Source of the DNA: Treponema sp.
GTDB taxonomy: Bacteria > Spirochaetota > Spirochaetia > Treponematales > Breznakiellaceae
NCBI GenBank assembly: GCA_009777735.1
Contig: WRLF01000022.1
Coordinates: forward strand, 1-36,621
Direction: 5' to 3'
Length of the DNA stretch: 36,621 nt
Below the pieces are notes generated by a model, which saw only the letters and a program-made list of their open reading frames with translations, was not told the DNA's origin and did not search any database. Positions 9,556 through 17,627 of this stretch are shown piece after piece. Both the position numbers and the translations under genes were made by a program. Every line of letters starts with the position of its first letter. Position 1 is the first letter of the stretch.

Positions 9556-10983
9556 TCATACGGTGATATTGACATCCAATCCCAAAAGTTCATGGTTTGT
9601 ATCGAGTAACGCCCGAACCTGTAACAAAAATTCTTCAGTTTGTTCTTTTGCTCTGCCGGTAAACTGTTCCGGCTGCAACAACTCGTTCATTTCATCTTCG
9701 GTGATGGGAAAAGCTGTATCTGATGAAATCCGTTCAAGTAAATCATTTTTTTCGCCTTCCAGCTTCATTATTTTTATCGCTTCCATCGAGTGTTTACGAA
9801 TTCGCTCATGCAGCACTTGCCTGTCGCCGCCTTTTTTAACACAGTGCATCAGGATGTTTTCGGTGGCCATAAAGGGCAGTTCTTCATTCAGGCGCTTTTG
9901 AATCATGTTTGGATATACTTTTAGCCCGCCGGCTACATTGATGTACAACGAAAGAATTGCATCAACGGCAAGGAACGTTTCGGGAATGGTTATGCGCCGG
10001 TTGGCAGAATCGTCAAGGGTGCGCTCAAGCCATTGGGAACTCGCAGTTAATGCGGGATTGAGGGCGTTAACCGTAACGTACCGTGCAAGGGAAGCAATCC
10101 GTTCACTTCGCATTGGGTTTCTCTTGTACGCCATAGCGCTTGATCCTACCTGTGATTCTTCAAACGGCTCTTCTATTTCTTTCATGTGCGACAACAGCCG
10201 TATGTCGTTAGAGAATTTATACGCACTCTGTGCAATGCCGGAAAGCACAGATAAAATATAAAAATCGATCTTTCGTGAATATGTTTGACCGCTGACCGGA
10301 TAAACGCTGTCAAATCCCATCTTTGCGGCTATTTTCTGTTCCAGAGCTATTACTTTATTATGATCGCCGTCAAATAGGGCAAGAAAACTTGCGGCAGTGC
10401 CCGTGGTTCCCTTACAGCCAAGCAGTTTCAGATTACCCAGTGCAAAATCAAGATGATCAAGATCAAACAATAAATCCTGTATCCAGAGCGCGGCGCGATT
10501 TCCCACCGTCGTTGGCTGCGCCGCCTGAAAATGCGTATACCCAAGGCAGGGCAGCGATTTGTATTTGTCCGCAAAATCGTATAACCTGGCAATAGCATTT
10601 AACAACAGTTTTTTAACCAGCAGCAAAGCGGATCGCTGTACCATGATGTCGGCATTGTCGCCCACATAACATGACGTCGCGCCAAGGTGGATGATGGGTG
10701 CCGCCGCCGAGCATTGTTCGCCGTAGGCGCGAATGTGCGCCATGACATCGTGCCGGGTTTCTGTTTCTAACTGTGCTGCCCGTTCGTAATTAATATCAGT
10801 AATATGGGCTTTCATTTCATCAATTTGTTTAGCTGTGATATCAAGCCCCAGTTCCATTTGACTTTCGGCTAACGCTACCCACAGCTTGCGCCAGGTAGAA
10901 AATTTAATGTCATCCGAAAAAATCTCCTGCATTGCACGGCTGGCATACCGTTTGCACAAGGGGTTTTCGTACCGGTCAGACAT
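9556..10983 (-). CDS. purB: Adenylosuccinate lyase
   Basis: PurB releases fumarate from SAICAR and from adenylosuccinate, so it acts after both PurC and PurA, which are encoded on either side of it. The 475-aa product belongs to the fumarase/aspartase superfamily. It shows the substrate motif TRHDVMAHIRAYGE, GATSCYVGDNAD, and the signature loop VGSSAMAYKRNPMRSERI around residue 280-300. The start MSDRYENP is preferred (GGGAGG just upstream); it overlaps the purC end by 8 bp. The length agrees with the eukaryote-like longer PurB form. Confidence 0.96.
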   Translation of the reverse strand: MSDRYENPLCKRYASRAMQEIFSDDIKFSTWRKLWVALAESQMELGLDITAKQIDEMKAHITDINYERAAQLETETRHDVMAHIRAYGEQCSAAAPIIHLGATSCYVGDNADIMVQRSALLLVKKLLLNAIARLYDFADKYKSLPCLGYTHFQAAQPTTVGNRAALWIQDLLFDLDHLDFALGNLKLLGCKGTTGTAASFLALFDGDHNKVIALEQKIAAKMGFDSVYPVSGQTYSRKIDFYILSVLSGIAQSAYKFSNDIRLLSHMKEIEEPFEESQVGSSAMAYKRNPMRSERIASLARYVTVNALNPALTASSQWLERTLDDSANRRITIPETFLAVDAILSLYINVAGGLKVYPNMIQKRLNEELPFMATENILMHCVKKGGDRQVLHERIRKHSMEAIKIMKLEGEKNDLLERISSDTAFPITEDEMNELLQPEQFTGRAKEQTEEFLLQVRALLDTNHELLGLDVNITV

Positions 10984-11677
10984 TTTGCAGCCTCCCCAAC
11001 ACTTCCCGGTAAGCGTCAAGCACATTGCCTAAATCCAGCCGGAAACGGTCTTTATCAAGTTTTTTTTCTGTTTCACTATCCCACAACCGGCAGGAATCAG
11101 GTGAAATTTCATCGCACAAAATAATCTGACCGCCGCATCTGCCAAACTCAAGCTTGAAATCAACCAGCTTGATACCGGCTTTTGCAAACAATGCGTATAA
11201 CAGATCATTAATCTTGAGCGATTGCTGAATCATCTCGGCAAGTTCTTGCGGCTGCGCAAGACCGATGGCGGTTATCTGACTCTCGTTTATCATCGGGTCG
11301 CCAAGATCATCGCTTTTTATACAGAATTCGATAGCCGTATTGTGCAATACCGTCCCTTCTGCAATGCCGAATTTTTTGGAAAAGCTTCCGGCAGCGATAT
11401 TTCTGACAATAATTTCAACCATTATAATGTCTGCTTTTTTCACCAGAACCGATGTTTTGTCAATAACCTCAATTACATGCGATTGGATGCCATGCTGTGC
11501 AAGGTAATTGAAAATGATGTTTGAGATTGCGGCATTAAGCTGTGCTTTACCCGGAAGTTCCGCTTTTTTTTCGCCGTTAAATGCAGTGGCGGAATCTTTA
11601 AAACGAATGAGCAGGGTTGATTCATCTCTGCCTGTGCACACAATTTTTGATTTGCCTTCATATAAAACATCGTCCAT
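10976..11677 (-). CDS. purC: Phosphoribosylaminoimidazole-succinocarboxamide synthase (SAICAR synthetase)
   Basis: PurC couples CAIR with aspartate using ATP. The 233-aa protein has the family N-terminus LYEGKSKIVCTG, the nucleotide-site region around FNGEKKAELPGKAQLN, the central VRNIAAGSFSKKFG, and LVDFKLEFGRCG and DEISPDSCRLWD in the C-terminal half. The start MDDVLYEGKSK lies 1 bp after the gltB2 stop with GGGGGAA upstream; 16 codons of open frame before it overlap gltB2. Its position between a glutamate synthase subunit and purB shows how purine and nitrogen assimilation genes are interleaved here. Confidence 0.96.
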   Translation of the reverse strand: MDDVLYEGKSKIVCTGRDESTLLIRFKDSATAFNGEKKAELPGKAQLNAAISNIIFNYLAQHGIQSHVIEVIDKTSVLVKKADIIMVEIIVRNIAAGSFSKKFGIAEGTVLHNTAIEFCIKSDDLGDPMINESQITAIGLAQPQELAEMIQQSLKINDLLYALFAKAGIKLVDFKLEFGRCGGQIILCDEISPDSCRLWDSETEKKLDKDRFRLDLGNVLDAYREVLGRLQNV

Positions 11678-11678
11678 A

Positions 11679-13184
11679 TTATTCCCCCGCATGCTTGATG
11701 CCCAAAATTGCAAGTTCTTTTTCATTTAAGCCCACACCGCGCAGCATAAGCCGGTTGCCTTTCAGGGCTTCGATGGAGTTGATTCCCATACCACCCAGCA
11801 TCTCCTTGATCTCGTGCTGCCACGCGGTAAGCAGGTTTACGAGGCGTTTGTACCCGATGTCGGGATTGAGCCGCTTGACAATCTCCGGCACCTGCGTTGC
11901 GATACCCCAGTTGCATTTTCCGGCGTGGCAGCTCCGGCACAGGTGGCAGCCAAGCGCCAGCAGCGCCGCAGTCCCAATGTACGCACAGTCAGCGCCCAGC
12001 GCGATCGCTTTGACAATATCGGCGCTGGAACGGATACTGCCTCCGGCGATGATCGATACACTGTCGCGGATGCCTTCGTCACGCAGGCGTGCGTCAACAC
12101 TGGCAAGGGCAAGCTCAATGGGGATGCCCACATGATCGCGCATACGGGTGGGAGCCGCTCCGGTGCCGCCGCGAAAACCGTCAATGCCGATAATGTCAGC
12201 GCCGCCGCGTGCAATGCCGCTGGCAATGGCAGCAACATTATGCACTGCGGCAATTTTTACAATGACCGGTTTTTTATAATCAGTTGCCTCTTTAAGTGAA
12301 TACACCAACTGCCGTAAATCTTCGATTGAATAAATATCATGGTGCGGCGCGGGAGAAATTGCATCACTGCCTTCGGGGATCATTCTGGTACGTGAAATGT
12401 CGCCAACAATCTTTGTGCCGGGCAAATGACCGCCGATACCGGGCTTTGCCCCCTGTCCCATTTTAATTTCAATTGCAGCTCCGGCATTCAAATATTCCGG
12501 ATGTACGCCAAAACGCCCGGACGCCACCTGCACGATGGTATGTTTGCCGTAGCGGTAAAAATCTTCATGCAACCCGCCCTCGCCGGTGTTGTACAGAATG
12601 TCAAGTTCTTCGGCTGCGCGTGCCAAACATTCATGGGCATTGTAGCTCAGAGAGCCATAGCTCATGGCGGAAAACATTACCGGCATGGAGAGGGAAAGCT
12701 GCGGCGGCAAATTGTTAATGATCCGGCCGTTTTCATCGCGTTCAATACACTGCGGCTTTGCGCCAAGAAACACCTTTGTCTCCATTGGCTCACGCAGCGG
12801 ATCTATCGAGGGATTCGTTACCTGTGAGGCATTAAGGAGGATCTTGTCAAAGTACACCGGATACGGTTCGGGGTTTCCCATGCTCGACAGCAGCACGCCG
12901 CCGCTTGATGCCTGCCGGTACAATTCATTGATGGTCTTACCGTTCCAGTTAAAATTATCTTTGTATGTATTTCCGCTGTGCATAATCTTTAACGCTCTGG
13001 TCGGACACAGTGAAACACAGCGGTGACAGTTAACGCATTTGGCATCATCACAGACCATTTTATTATGATCTGAAAGATATTCATGCGCTTCGTTGGCGCA
13101 TTGCCGCTGGCAGGCGCGGCAAACAATGCACCGGTCATAGTTTCGGATTATTTCATAGTCGGGATATATAAAATTAACCGGCAT
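11679..13184 (-). CDS. Glutamate synthase central/FMN-binding subunit (archaeal-type, ferredoxin-fused)
   Basis: This 501-aa protein carries the reaction centre of glutamate synthase, where ammonia plus 2-oxoglutarate are reductively combined. The N-terminus holds two [4Fe-4S] motifs (CIVCRACQRQC at about 18-28 and CVNCHRCVSLCP at about 50-61). The FMN barrel follows (about 90-460) with MFSAMSYGSLSYNA, NTGEGGLHED, IEIKMGQGAKPGIGGHLPG and GIDGFRGGTGAAPT. A cysteine cluster for [3Fe-4S] appears as CHLCRSCHAGKCNWGIATQ. It matches free-standing GltB2/archaeal GltB rather than the 1,500-aa bacterial enzyme. It overlaps the amidotransferase gene by 11 bp, and purC follows after 1 bp. Confidence 0.93.
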   Translation of the reverse strand: MPVNFIYPDYEIIRNYDRCIVCRACQRQCANEAHEYLSDHNKMVCDDAKCVNCHRCVSLCPTRALKIMHSGNTYKDNFNWNGKTINELYRQASSGGVLLSSMGNPEPYPVYFDKILLNASQVTNPSIDPLREPMETKVFLGAKPQCIERDENGRIINNLPPQLSLSMPVMFSAMSYGSLSYNAHECLARAAEELDILYNTGEGGLHEDFYRYGKHTIVQVASGRFGVHPEYLNAGAAIEIKMGQGAKPGIGGHLPGTKIVGDISRTRMIPEGSDAISPAPHHDIYSIEDLRQLVYSLKEATDYKKPVIVKIAAVHNVAAIASGIARGGADIIGIDGFRGGTGAAPTRMRDHVGIPIELALASVDARLRDEGIRDSVSIIAGGSIRSSADIVKAIALGADCAYIGTAALLALGCHLCRSCHAGKCNWGIATQVPEIVKRLNPDIGYKRLVNLLTAWQHEIKEMLGGMGINSIEALKGNRLMLRGVGLNEKELAILGIKHAGE

Positions 13185-14274
13185 TACTCTCCCCCTCGTT
13201 TACATGAACGATCACCGGCTGCCCGCCTTTTGGTGACCAGACGGTATCAAGATTCGGTTCAATGATACGGATGGCCGCTTCCTCGCTTGAAATGTACACA
13301 ATATCGTCCTTTTCTCCGACAACCATGCTCCGCAGTTTTAGCCGGTCGTTAAGCGCCATCATCCCGCCCTCAAAACCGACGAGGATGGAAAATGGGCCGG
13401 TGATAAGCTGCGATGAAAACATCATCCGCAGGTACTCACGCGTTGCCCGTTCCTCCGGCATCATACGTGCAATGGTCTGCCAGAAAGGCGCGGCAATAAC
13501 CGAGGCAATTTCTGTGTAGTGCAAGCCTTTTTTTCGATGCAGATAATCAATGATATAGGTAATAACTTCGGTATCGGTTTGAAGAGTACACTTGTAGCCG
13601 TACATTTCTATGGCGCGGCGGTTGGCATCATATGACGATATTTCCCCGTTATGCACAACCGAGTAATCGAGCAGCGCAAAAGGGTGCGCGCCGCCCCACC
13701 ATCCCGGCGTATTCGTCGGGTAGCGCCCATGAGCGGTAAAACAGTATCCCTCATACTCTTCAAGACGGTAAAAACGTCCCACATCTTCAGGAAAACCGAC
13801 AGCTTTGAATACACCCATATTCTTCCCGCTGGAAAACACATACGCGCCGTTTATTCTGGTGTTCACCCGGAACACACATTTGGCAATAAACTCGCGCTCA
13901 TCAAGCTGGCTGTCGGCAAGTTTTGTCGGCAGCGGCTTGACAAAATACCGCCAGATCAGCGGCTCATCGGAAATTTCCTTAATTTTTCTTGTTGGTATTT
14001 TGGAGAGGTTGATAATATCAAAATGCCGCTCTAAAAATTCCTCACATTCTTTTTTCGCCGACGGGGAATCATAAAATATATGCAAGGCATAGTATTCTTT
14101 ATATTCGGGATAGATACCATACGCGGCAAAACCGCCGCCCAAACCGTTTGAGCGGTCATGCATGACCGCAATGGATTGAATAATCGCTTCCCCGCTCATA
14201 CGCATTCCGGCCTTATTTATAATACCCGATATGGCGCAGCCGGACGGTATTCTGATGTGCCCCTCTCGCTGCAT
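13174..14274 (-). CDS. Glutamate synthase glutaminase subunit (class II amidotransferase, free-standing)
   Basis: The 366-aa product is a class II (Ntn) glutamine amidotransferase: IPSGCAISGIINKAG places the probable nucleophile at Cys13, implying a cleaved propeptide. GRYPTNTPGWWGGAHPFALLDYSVVHNGEISSY-like sequence (about residues 195-230) supplies the glutamine-site region, and LQTDTEVITYI follows. Start choice: the frame opens 26 codons earlier, but that stretch forms a hairpin. ATG 14274 has GGAGGAG just before it and gives the usual N-terminus MQREGHIRIPSG. It is the first gene of the long operon and supplies ammonia to the FMN subunit next door. Confidence 0.92.
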   Translation of the reverse strand: MQREGHIRIPSGCAISGIINKAGMRMSGEAIIQSIAVMHDRSNGLGGGFAAYGIYPEYKEYYALHIFYDSPSAKKECEEFLERHFDIINLSKIPTRKIKEISDEPLIWRYFVKPLPTKLADSQLDEREFIAKCVFRVNTRINGAYVFSSGKNMGVFKAVGFPEDVGRFYRLEEYEGYCFTAHGRYPTNTPGWWGGAHPFALLDYSVVHNGEISSYDANRRAIEMYGYKCTLQTDTEVITYIIDYLHRKKGLHYTEIASVIAAPFWQTIARMMPEERATREYLRMMFSSQLITGPFSILVGFEGGMMALNDRLKLRSMVVGEKDDIVYISSEEAAIRIIEPNLDTVWSPKGGQPVIVHVNEGESNAG

Positions 14275-14284
14275 AACTCCTCCA

Positions 14285-14346
14285 AATAAAAAGGCGCTCA
14301 CCACATGATGGGGATTAAATCCACACACCATCTGATGAACGCCTTT
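14285..14346 (-). promoter_or_regulatory. Terminator-like hairpin (candidate attenuator) in the leader of the gltB1-carB operon
   Basis: On the minus strand a 5' arm beginning AAAGGCGTTCATCAGATGG pairs with a 3' arm ending GTGGTGAGCGCCTTT. The stem is about 21 bp with one internal mismatch and a few G-U pairs; the loop is about 15 nt. It runs straight into TTTTTATTT and then into the GGAGGAG ribosome site of gltB1. A promoter lies immediately upstream, so the structure is at the very start of the transcript, where an intrinsic terminator would block the entire operon. Regulation by antitermination (for example an ANTAR-type protein, known for nitrogen genes in other bacteria) is inference. 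Confidence 0.75.
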
Positions 14347-14363
14347 GTTCAATAGATACCATA

Positions 14364-14392
14364 TTTGTACAGGAAAAATGTTTTTATGTCAA
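14364..14392 (-). promoter_or_regulatory. Sigma70-type promoter of the glutamine/GOGAT operon
   Basis: The minus strand has a consensus -35 TTGACA (14387-14392), a 17-bp spacer, and -10 TACAAA (14364-14369). Transcription would begin near 14357, about 11 nt before the hairpin, so nearly the whole leader is the hairpin. No other convincing promoter was noticed in the very short gaps downstream. Confidence 0.7.
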
Positions 14393-14450
14393 TTAGCCGT
14401 AGCAGCCGTAGTAGCCATAGCAGCTGCTCTCGCCGCTCTTTGGAACGGTT

Positions 14451-15443
14451 TTATTCGGTTTTTAATGCTTTGTCAAAAGCCATGGTTGACGGCGCAAAAC
14501 AGATGTTTCTGACAAAACTGCAGGCTTCCGCTGCACCGTAGTCCCGATCCATGCCGGAATCTTCCCATTCCACCGAAAGCGGGCCTTTGTAGTTCATGGA
14601 ATTGAGCTCCCGGATAATGTTTTCAAAGTCAACATCCCCATGTCCCAGAGACCGGAAATTCCAGCCCCGCCGGGTGTCGCCAAATGTAATATGTGAACCA
14701 AGTATCCCCGCTTTTCCGTCCAGTACCACCGCAACATCCTTCATATGAACATGGTAAATTTTACTTGCAAAATCCCGCAGGAAAATGTGCGGTGTAACCC
14801 CCTGCCAGAGCAGATGAGACGGGTCAAAATTGAATCCCAGAGTTTTGCGGTTTTTAAACTCTTTAAGAAGGCGTTCGGCGGTGTAGTAATCAAAAGCAAT
14901 TTCAGTGGGGTGTACCTCCAGGGCAAATTTAATGCCGCATTTATCAAACTCGTCAAAAATAGGAGTCCACAGTTTTACGATTTCCCTGAATGCGTCGTCG
15001 ATCATTTTTTCGGTGGTCTGGGGGAAGGAATACCAGTACTTCCAGACAGGGCTGCCCATAAACCCGGTAACAACCTTAACGCCCATGTTCTTTGCCGCCG
15101 CCGCCGCATACTTCATCTCCTGAATCGCCCACTTGCGAATTGCTTCAGGTTTTCCCGCCAACTCGGGCGGAGCAAAATTATCCAGCCGCTGGTCCCATAA
15201 ATCACCGACGCACTGACCGACTAAATGGGTTCCGATCGCCCAGGTCTTCAAGCCGTGTTTCCCGAGAATTTCCTTGCGCCCTTCAACATATTTCAGATCT
15301 GTCGCCGCTTTTTTCAAATCGATATGATCGCCCCAGCAGGCAATCTCAATACCGTCGAAACCAAAAGCTTTAGCCTTCCCGCAAAATTGTTCAAAGGGCA
15401 GATCTGCCCATTGTCCCGAAAAAATTGTTATCGGTCTTTTCAT
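14451..15443 (-). CDS. Sugar phosphate isomerase/epimerase-like TIM-barrel protein
   Basis: The 330-aa product belongs to the xylose isomerase-like/AP endonuclease 2 TIM-barrel superfamily. Likely metal ligands are visible: Glu in ALEVHPTEIAFD (about 180), Asp/His in GFNFDPSHLLWQG (about 215), His in YHVHMKDV (about 245) and Glu in LSVEWEDSGMDRD (about 295). The product ends STMAFDKALKTE. The start MKRPITIFSG is chosen because GAGGG lies 8 nt upstream. The substrate cannot be told from sequence; relatives act on inosose, ketoses or glyoxylate derivatives. A promoter before the next operon separates it from gltB1. An odd Cys/Tyr/Gly-rich reading frame follows its stop. Confidence 0.85.
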   Translation of the reverse strand: MKRPITIFSGQWADLPFEQFCGKAKAFGFDGIEIACWGDHIDLKKAATDLKYVEGRKEILGKHGLKTWAIGTHLVGQCVGDLWDQRLDNFAPPELAGKPEAIRKWAIQEMKYAAAAAKNMGVKVVTGFMGSPVWKYWYSFPQTTEKMIDDAFREIVKLWTPIFDEFDKCGIKFALEVHPTEIAFDYYTAERLLKEFKNRKTLGFNFDPSHLLWQGVTPHIFLRDFASKIYHVHMKDVAVVLDGKAGILGSHITFGDTRRGWNFRSLGHGDVDFENIIRELNSMNYKGPLSVEWEDSGMDRDYGAAEACSFVRNICFAPSTMAFDKALKTE

Positions 15444-15510
15444 GTGTAAGTCCCTCATTATATATTATGAAAATACCATAAGATTTCTATGTTATCAACA
15501 TGTATTAAAA

Positions 15511-16938
15511 TTATTTCAGGGATTCTACAATCAGTTTGCCGGCTGACTTATCCAGGCGTATGCGGACTTTACGAAGCGGCTCAACAACATAGAGAGCTAC
15601 ATTACATATTTCTATCAGGGTGCTTGCGGCAATTTCGCCAAGTACCTCAATGGTTGCTTCGTCGTCTGCTTTGACTTTGCCCGAGAGTTCTGTGAGCTGA
15701 ACTGTCACAGACTGCTTTTCTGATTCCAGCTTATGGAACAAATCCATCAGCTTTGCTTTTTTCTCATTGCCGGTACCCGGATCATCAATTATTCCCCGCA
15801 GCTTGGCAAGCTTGACCCCCAAAATCCGCAGTTGGTTAATGCACTTATCCATTTCCTGCTGAATTGCAAAATCGATACCGCAGTGTATGTAGGTAGCTTT
15901 GCTCCTTTTTTTCCCAATTCCGCCGGCCCGCAAACCATGTAAAGAGTAAATTTCTCCGCCGAGGATTAATCCCTTATCACCCATCCGGACCGTATCCAGA
16001 GAAAATACCTTCGAGTTAATTATTCCTGACTCTACTATGACTGCACCCCGTGCGGTAATACTGCAGCTTTCAATAAATTTTGTTTTTAATCCGCCGCCGC
16101 ATTTAATACGGCCCGCTCCCTTGCCAATAACTCCTCCGGAAACCATAATATCGCCATTGGCAACAATCTCGGTAAGGTCCAGTGTTTGCTTAACGACAAT
16201 CGAGCCGCCGGAATATATTTTAAAACCGTCGGAAACAGGCCCGTCTATTTTTACATCACCGGGAAAAACGATATGCCCTGTACGATATCCAACCGCCCCC
16301 TTGATAATAAGGTGTTCCTGGACAGAAAGAACGCCATTGGAATTAATTAACTGTCCGTGAATATTAGAAATTATTTTATTTCCTTCTATGGTCGTATTTG
16401 TTCCGCTGGTAACACCGTCAGGGCGGATTGTCTCGTAATGAATCGCTTGTCCGTGTACATTTGTTCCTTCTTTGCCGGGCTTGCGCGGATGCATGACAGC
16501 AAGTATTTGCCCTTGTTTTACAATAATAAAAGGAGATCGCTCACGGTGATCTATACGGTCTTTGCCGGTAATTACCTTCTTTTTTCTATTAAGTAAGGAA
16601 TTTATTTTATAATATTCGATAACCTCTTCTACAGGCTCTACACCTATCGCTATCAATATGCCCGGAACATGGCGGCGGGTCATATTGCATTCTTCAAGGG
16701 CAATTTCTATGTCATCCCACTGGACGCCAAAAACAATATTATTACTGTCCAGAAATCTGGCAATTCCGCTGACATCCAGCGGCTTGCCATTCATGAAAGG
16801 GGGAGTAAAATCAGCATAAGCTTCAAGACTATTATCAGAATAAGAGATCGTAACATATCCGTCATTCAGGCCGCCGTATATGCCTGTTTGCTGTGAAGAG
16901 TCATCCTTCTTAATAACTACATCTTTTTCATTAACCAT
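15511..16938 (-). CDS. FapA/DUF342-family protein
   Basis: The 475-aa protein matches the FapA (DUF342) family: an N-terminal alpha/beta part, MHPRKPGKEGTNVHGQAI near residue 160, and a glycine-rich right-handed beta-helix (about 200-360) with repeats such as IVFPGDVKIDGPVSDG, GDIMVSGGVIGKGAGRI and ARGAVIVESGIINSK. A coiled-coil segment (about 370-430) and a short C-terminus follow. Some members influence flagellar or polymer assembly at the envelope; no flagellar gene adjoins this one. The start MVNEKDV is preferred; an earlier ATG (16998) would overlap the coaE start and has no ribosome site. The exact start is uncertain because a GGAG lies 16 nt away. Confidence 0.82.
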   Translation of the reverse strand: MVNEKDVVIKKDDSSQQTGIYGGLNDGYVTISYSDNSLEAYADFTPPFMNGKPLDVSGIARFLDSNNIVFGVQWDDIEIALEECNMTRRHVPGILIAIGVEPVEEVIEYYKINSLLNRKKKVITGKDRIDHRERSPFIIVKQGQILAVMHPRKPGKEGTNVHGQAIHYETIRPDGVTSGTNTTIEGNKIISNIHGQLINSNGVLSVQEHLIIKGAVGYRTGHIVFPGDVKIDGPVSDGFKIYSGGSIVVKQTLDLTEIVANGDIMVSGGVIGKGAGRIKCGGGLKTKFIESCSITARGAVIVESGIINSKVFSLDTVRMGDKGLILGGEIYSLHGLRAGGIGKKRSKATYIHCGIDFAIQQEMDKCINQLRILGVKLAKLRGIIDDPGTGNEKKAKLMDLFHKLESEKQSVTVQLTELSGKVKADDEATIEVLGEIAASTLIEICNVALYVVEPLRKVRIRLDKSAGKLIVESLK

Positions 16939-16964
16939 ATAGTAGTTTAGAGATCTCCGTATAA

Positions 16965-16989
16965 TATTATCGGCATTTAACCGATAATA
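16965..16989. repeat. Inverted repeat between divergent fapA-family gene and coaE
   Basis: Perfect 9-bp arms TATTATCGG / CCGATAATA are separated by 7 bp (CATTTAA). It sits in the roughly 58-bp space between the two divergent start codons and overlaps AT-rich -10-like sequence. A regulator binding here could touch both genes. Confidence 0.6.
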
Positions 16990-16996
16990 CCAAAAC

Positions 16997-17620
16997 ATGA
17001 TAATTGGAATTACCGGAAAATGCTGTACTGGAAAAAATTATATATCAGTTCTATTAGAAAAACGAGGATTCTCTGTTCTTGATGTGGATATTTTAGGACA
17101 TATTGCCATAGAAAATAAAAAAAAGTCCGTTTTTTCCCGGTTTGGGGAAGATATTAAAAACCATGACGGTTCGGTAAACCGCAGAATTTTAGGAGAAAAA
17201 GTTTTCGGGAAAGAACATGAGTTAGCCGCACTGCAGGATATTATTCATCCTGAAGCAAACCGCCTTACTCTGGAATGGATTGAGGCTCATAAAATGAACC
17301 ATTGTGTTATTAATGCCGCCCTGCTCCACAAATCCATTGTTTTTAACCAATTGGATTGCATCATCCTGGTAAACGCTCCCCTCATTACCAGGCTGATTCG
17401 GGCAAAAAAGAGAGATAAGCTTCCATGGATTACAATTTTCAGACGGTTTTCGAGCCAAAAAAGTTTTTTCACTCAATATTTAGCCGGAAACGCCGATATT
17501 TTCAGAGTAGAGAACCGGGGGTCCGGAAAACCGGGCGGTTCCGTCAGACTGGAGGATGCAATTGATGCAATCCTATCCAGGCTGAATATACATAACCTAA
17601 AGACCGAGGGGAGGTTTTAA
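16997..17620 (+). CDS. coaE: Dephospho-CoA kinase
   Basis: CoaE phosphorylates dephospho-CoA with ATP in the last step of CoA synthesis. The 207-aa protein starts MIIGITGKCCTGKNYIS. This is the P-loop in the form GxxxxGKN rather than GK(S/T), a variant I associate with treponemal CoaE. It is followed by SVLDVDILGHIAIE (the usual DADxxxH region) and EANRLTLEWIE. The C-terminal lid region (RLIRAKKRDK) is recognisable. No clear ribosome site precedes the ATG, and the P-loop begins too close to the N-terminus for any later start. A SPOR-domain gene follows after 7 bp and probably shares the transcript. Confidence 0.9.
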   Translation: MIIGITGKCCTGKNYISVLLEKRGFSVLDVDILGHIAIENKKKSVFSRFGEDIKNHDGSVNRRILGEKVFGKEHELAALQDIIHPEANRLTLEWIEAHKMNHCVINAALLHKSIVFNQLDCIILVNAPLITRLIRAKKRDKLPWITIFRRFSSQKSFFTQYLAGNADIFRVENRGSGKPGGSVRLEDAIDAILSRLNIHNLKTEGRF

Positions 17621-17627
17621 CAACTTT

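Noticed and set aside
11814..12299. 161-aa plus-strand frame
   Set aside because: Antisense shadow of the glutamate synthase FMN subunit gene.
14275..14352. 26-codon N-terminal extension of the GOGAT glutaminase
   Set aside because: The stretch is the leader hairpin and T-tract; the GGAGGAG site just before 14274 gives the normal family N-terminus.
14347..14450. T-box or leader-peptide attenuation for the GOGAT operon
   Set aside because: No T-box sequence was seen, and the Cys/Tyr/Gly frame lies upstream of the promoter's start, so it cannot be a leader peptide of that transcript.
16939..16998. Longer start for the FapA-family protein at 16998
   Set aside because: It would overlap the coaE start codon, has no ribosome site, and would cover the divergent promoter and inverted repeat.
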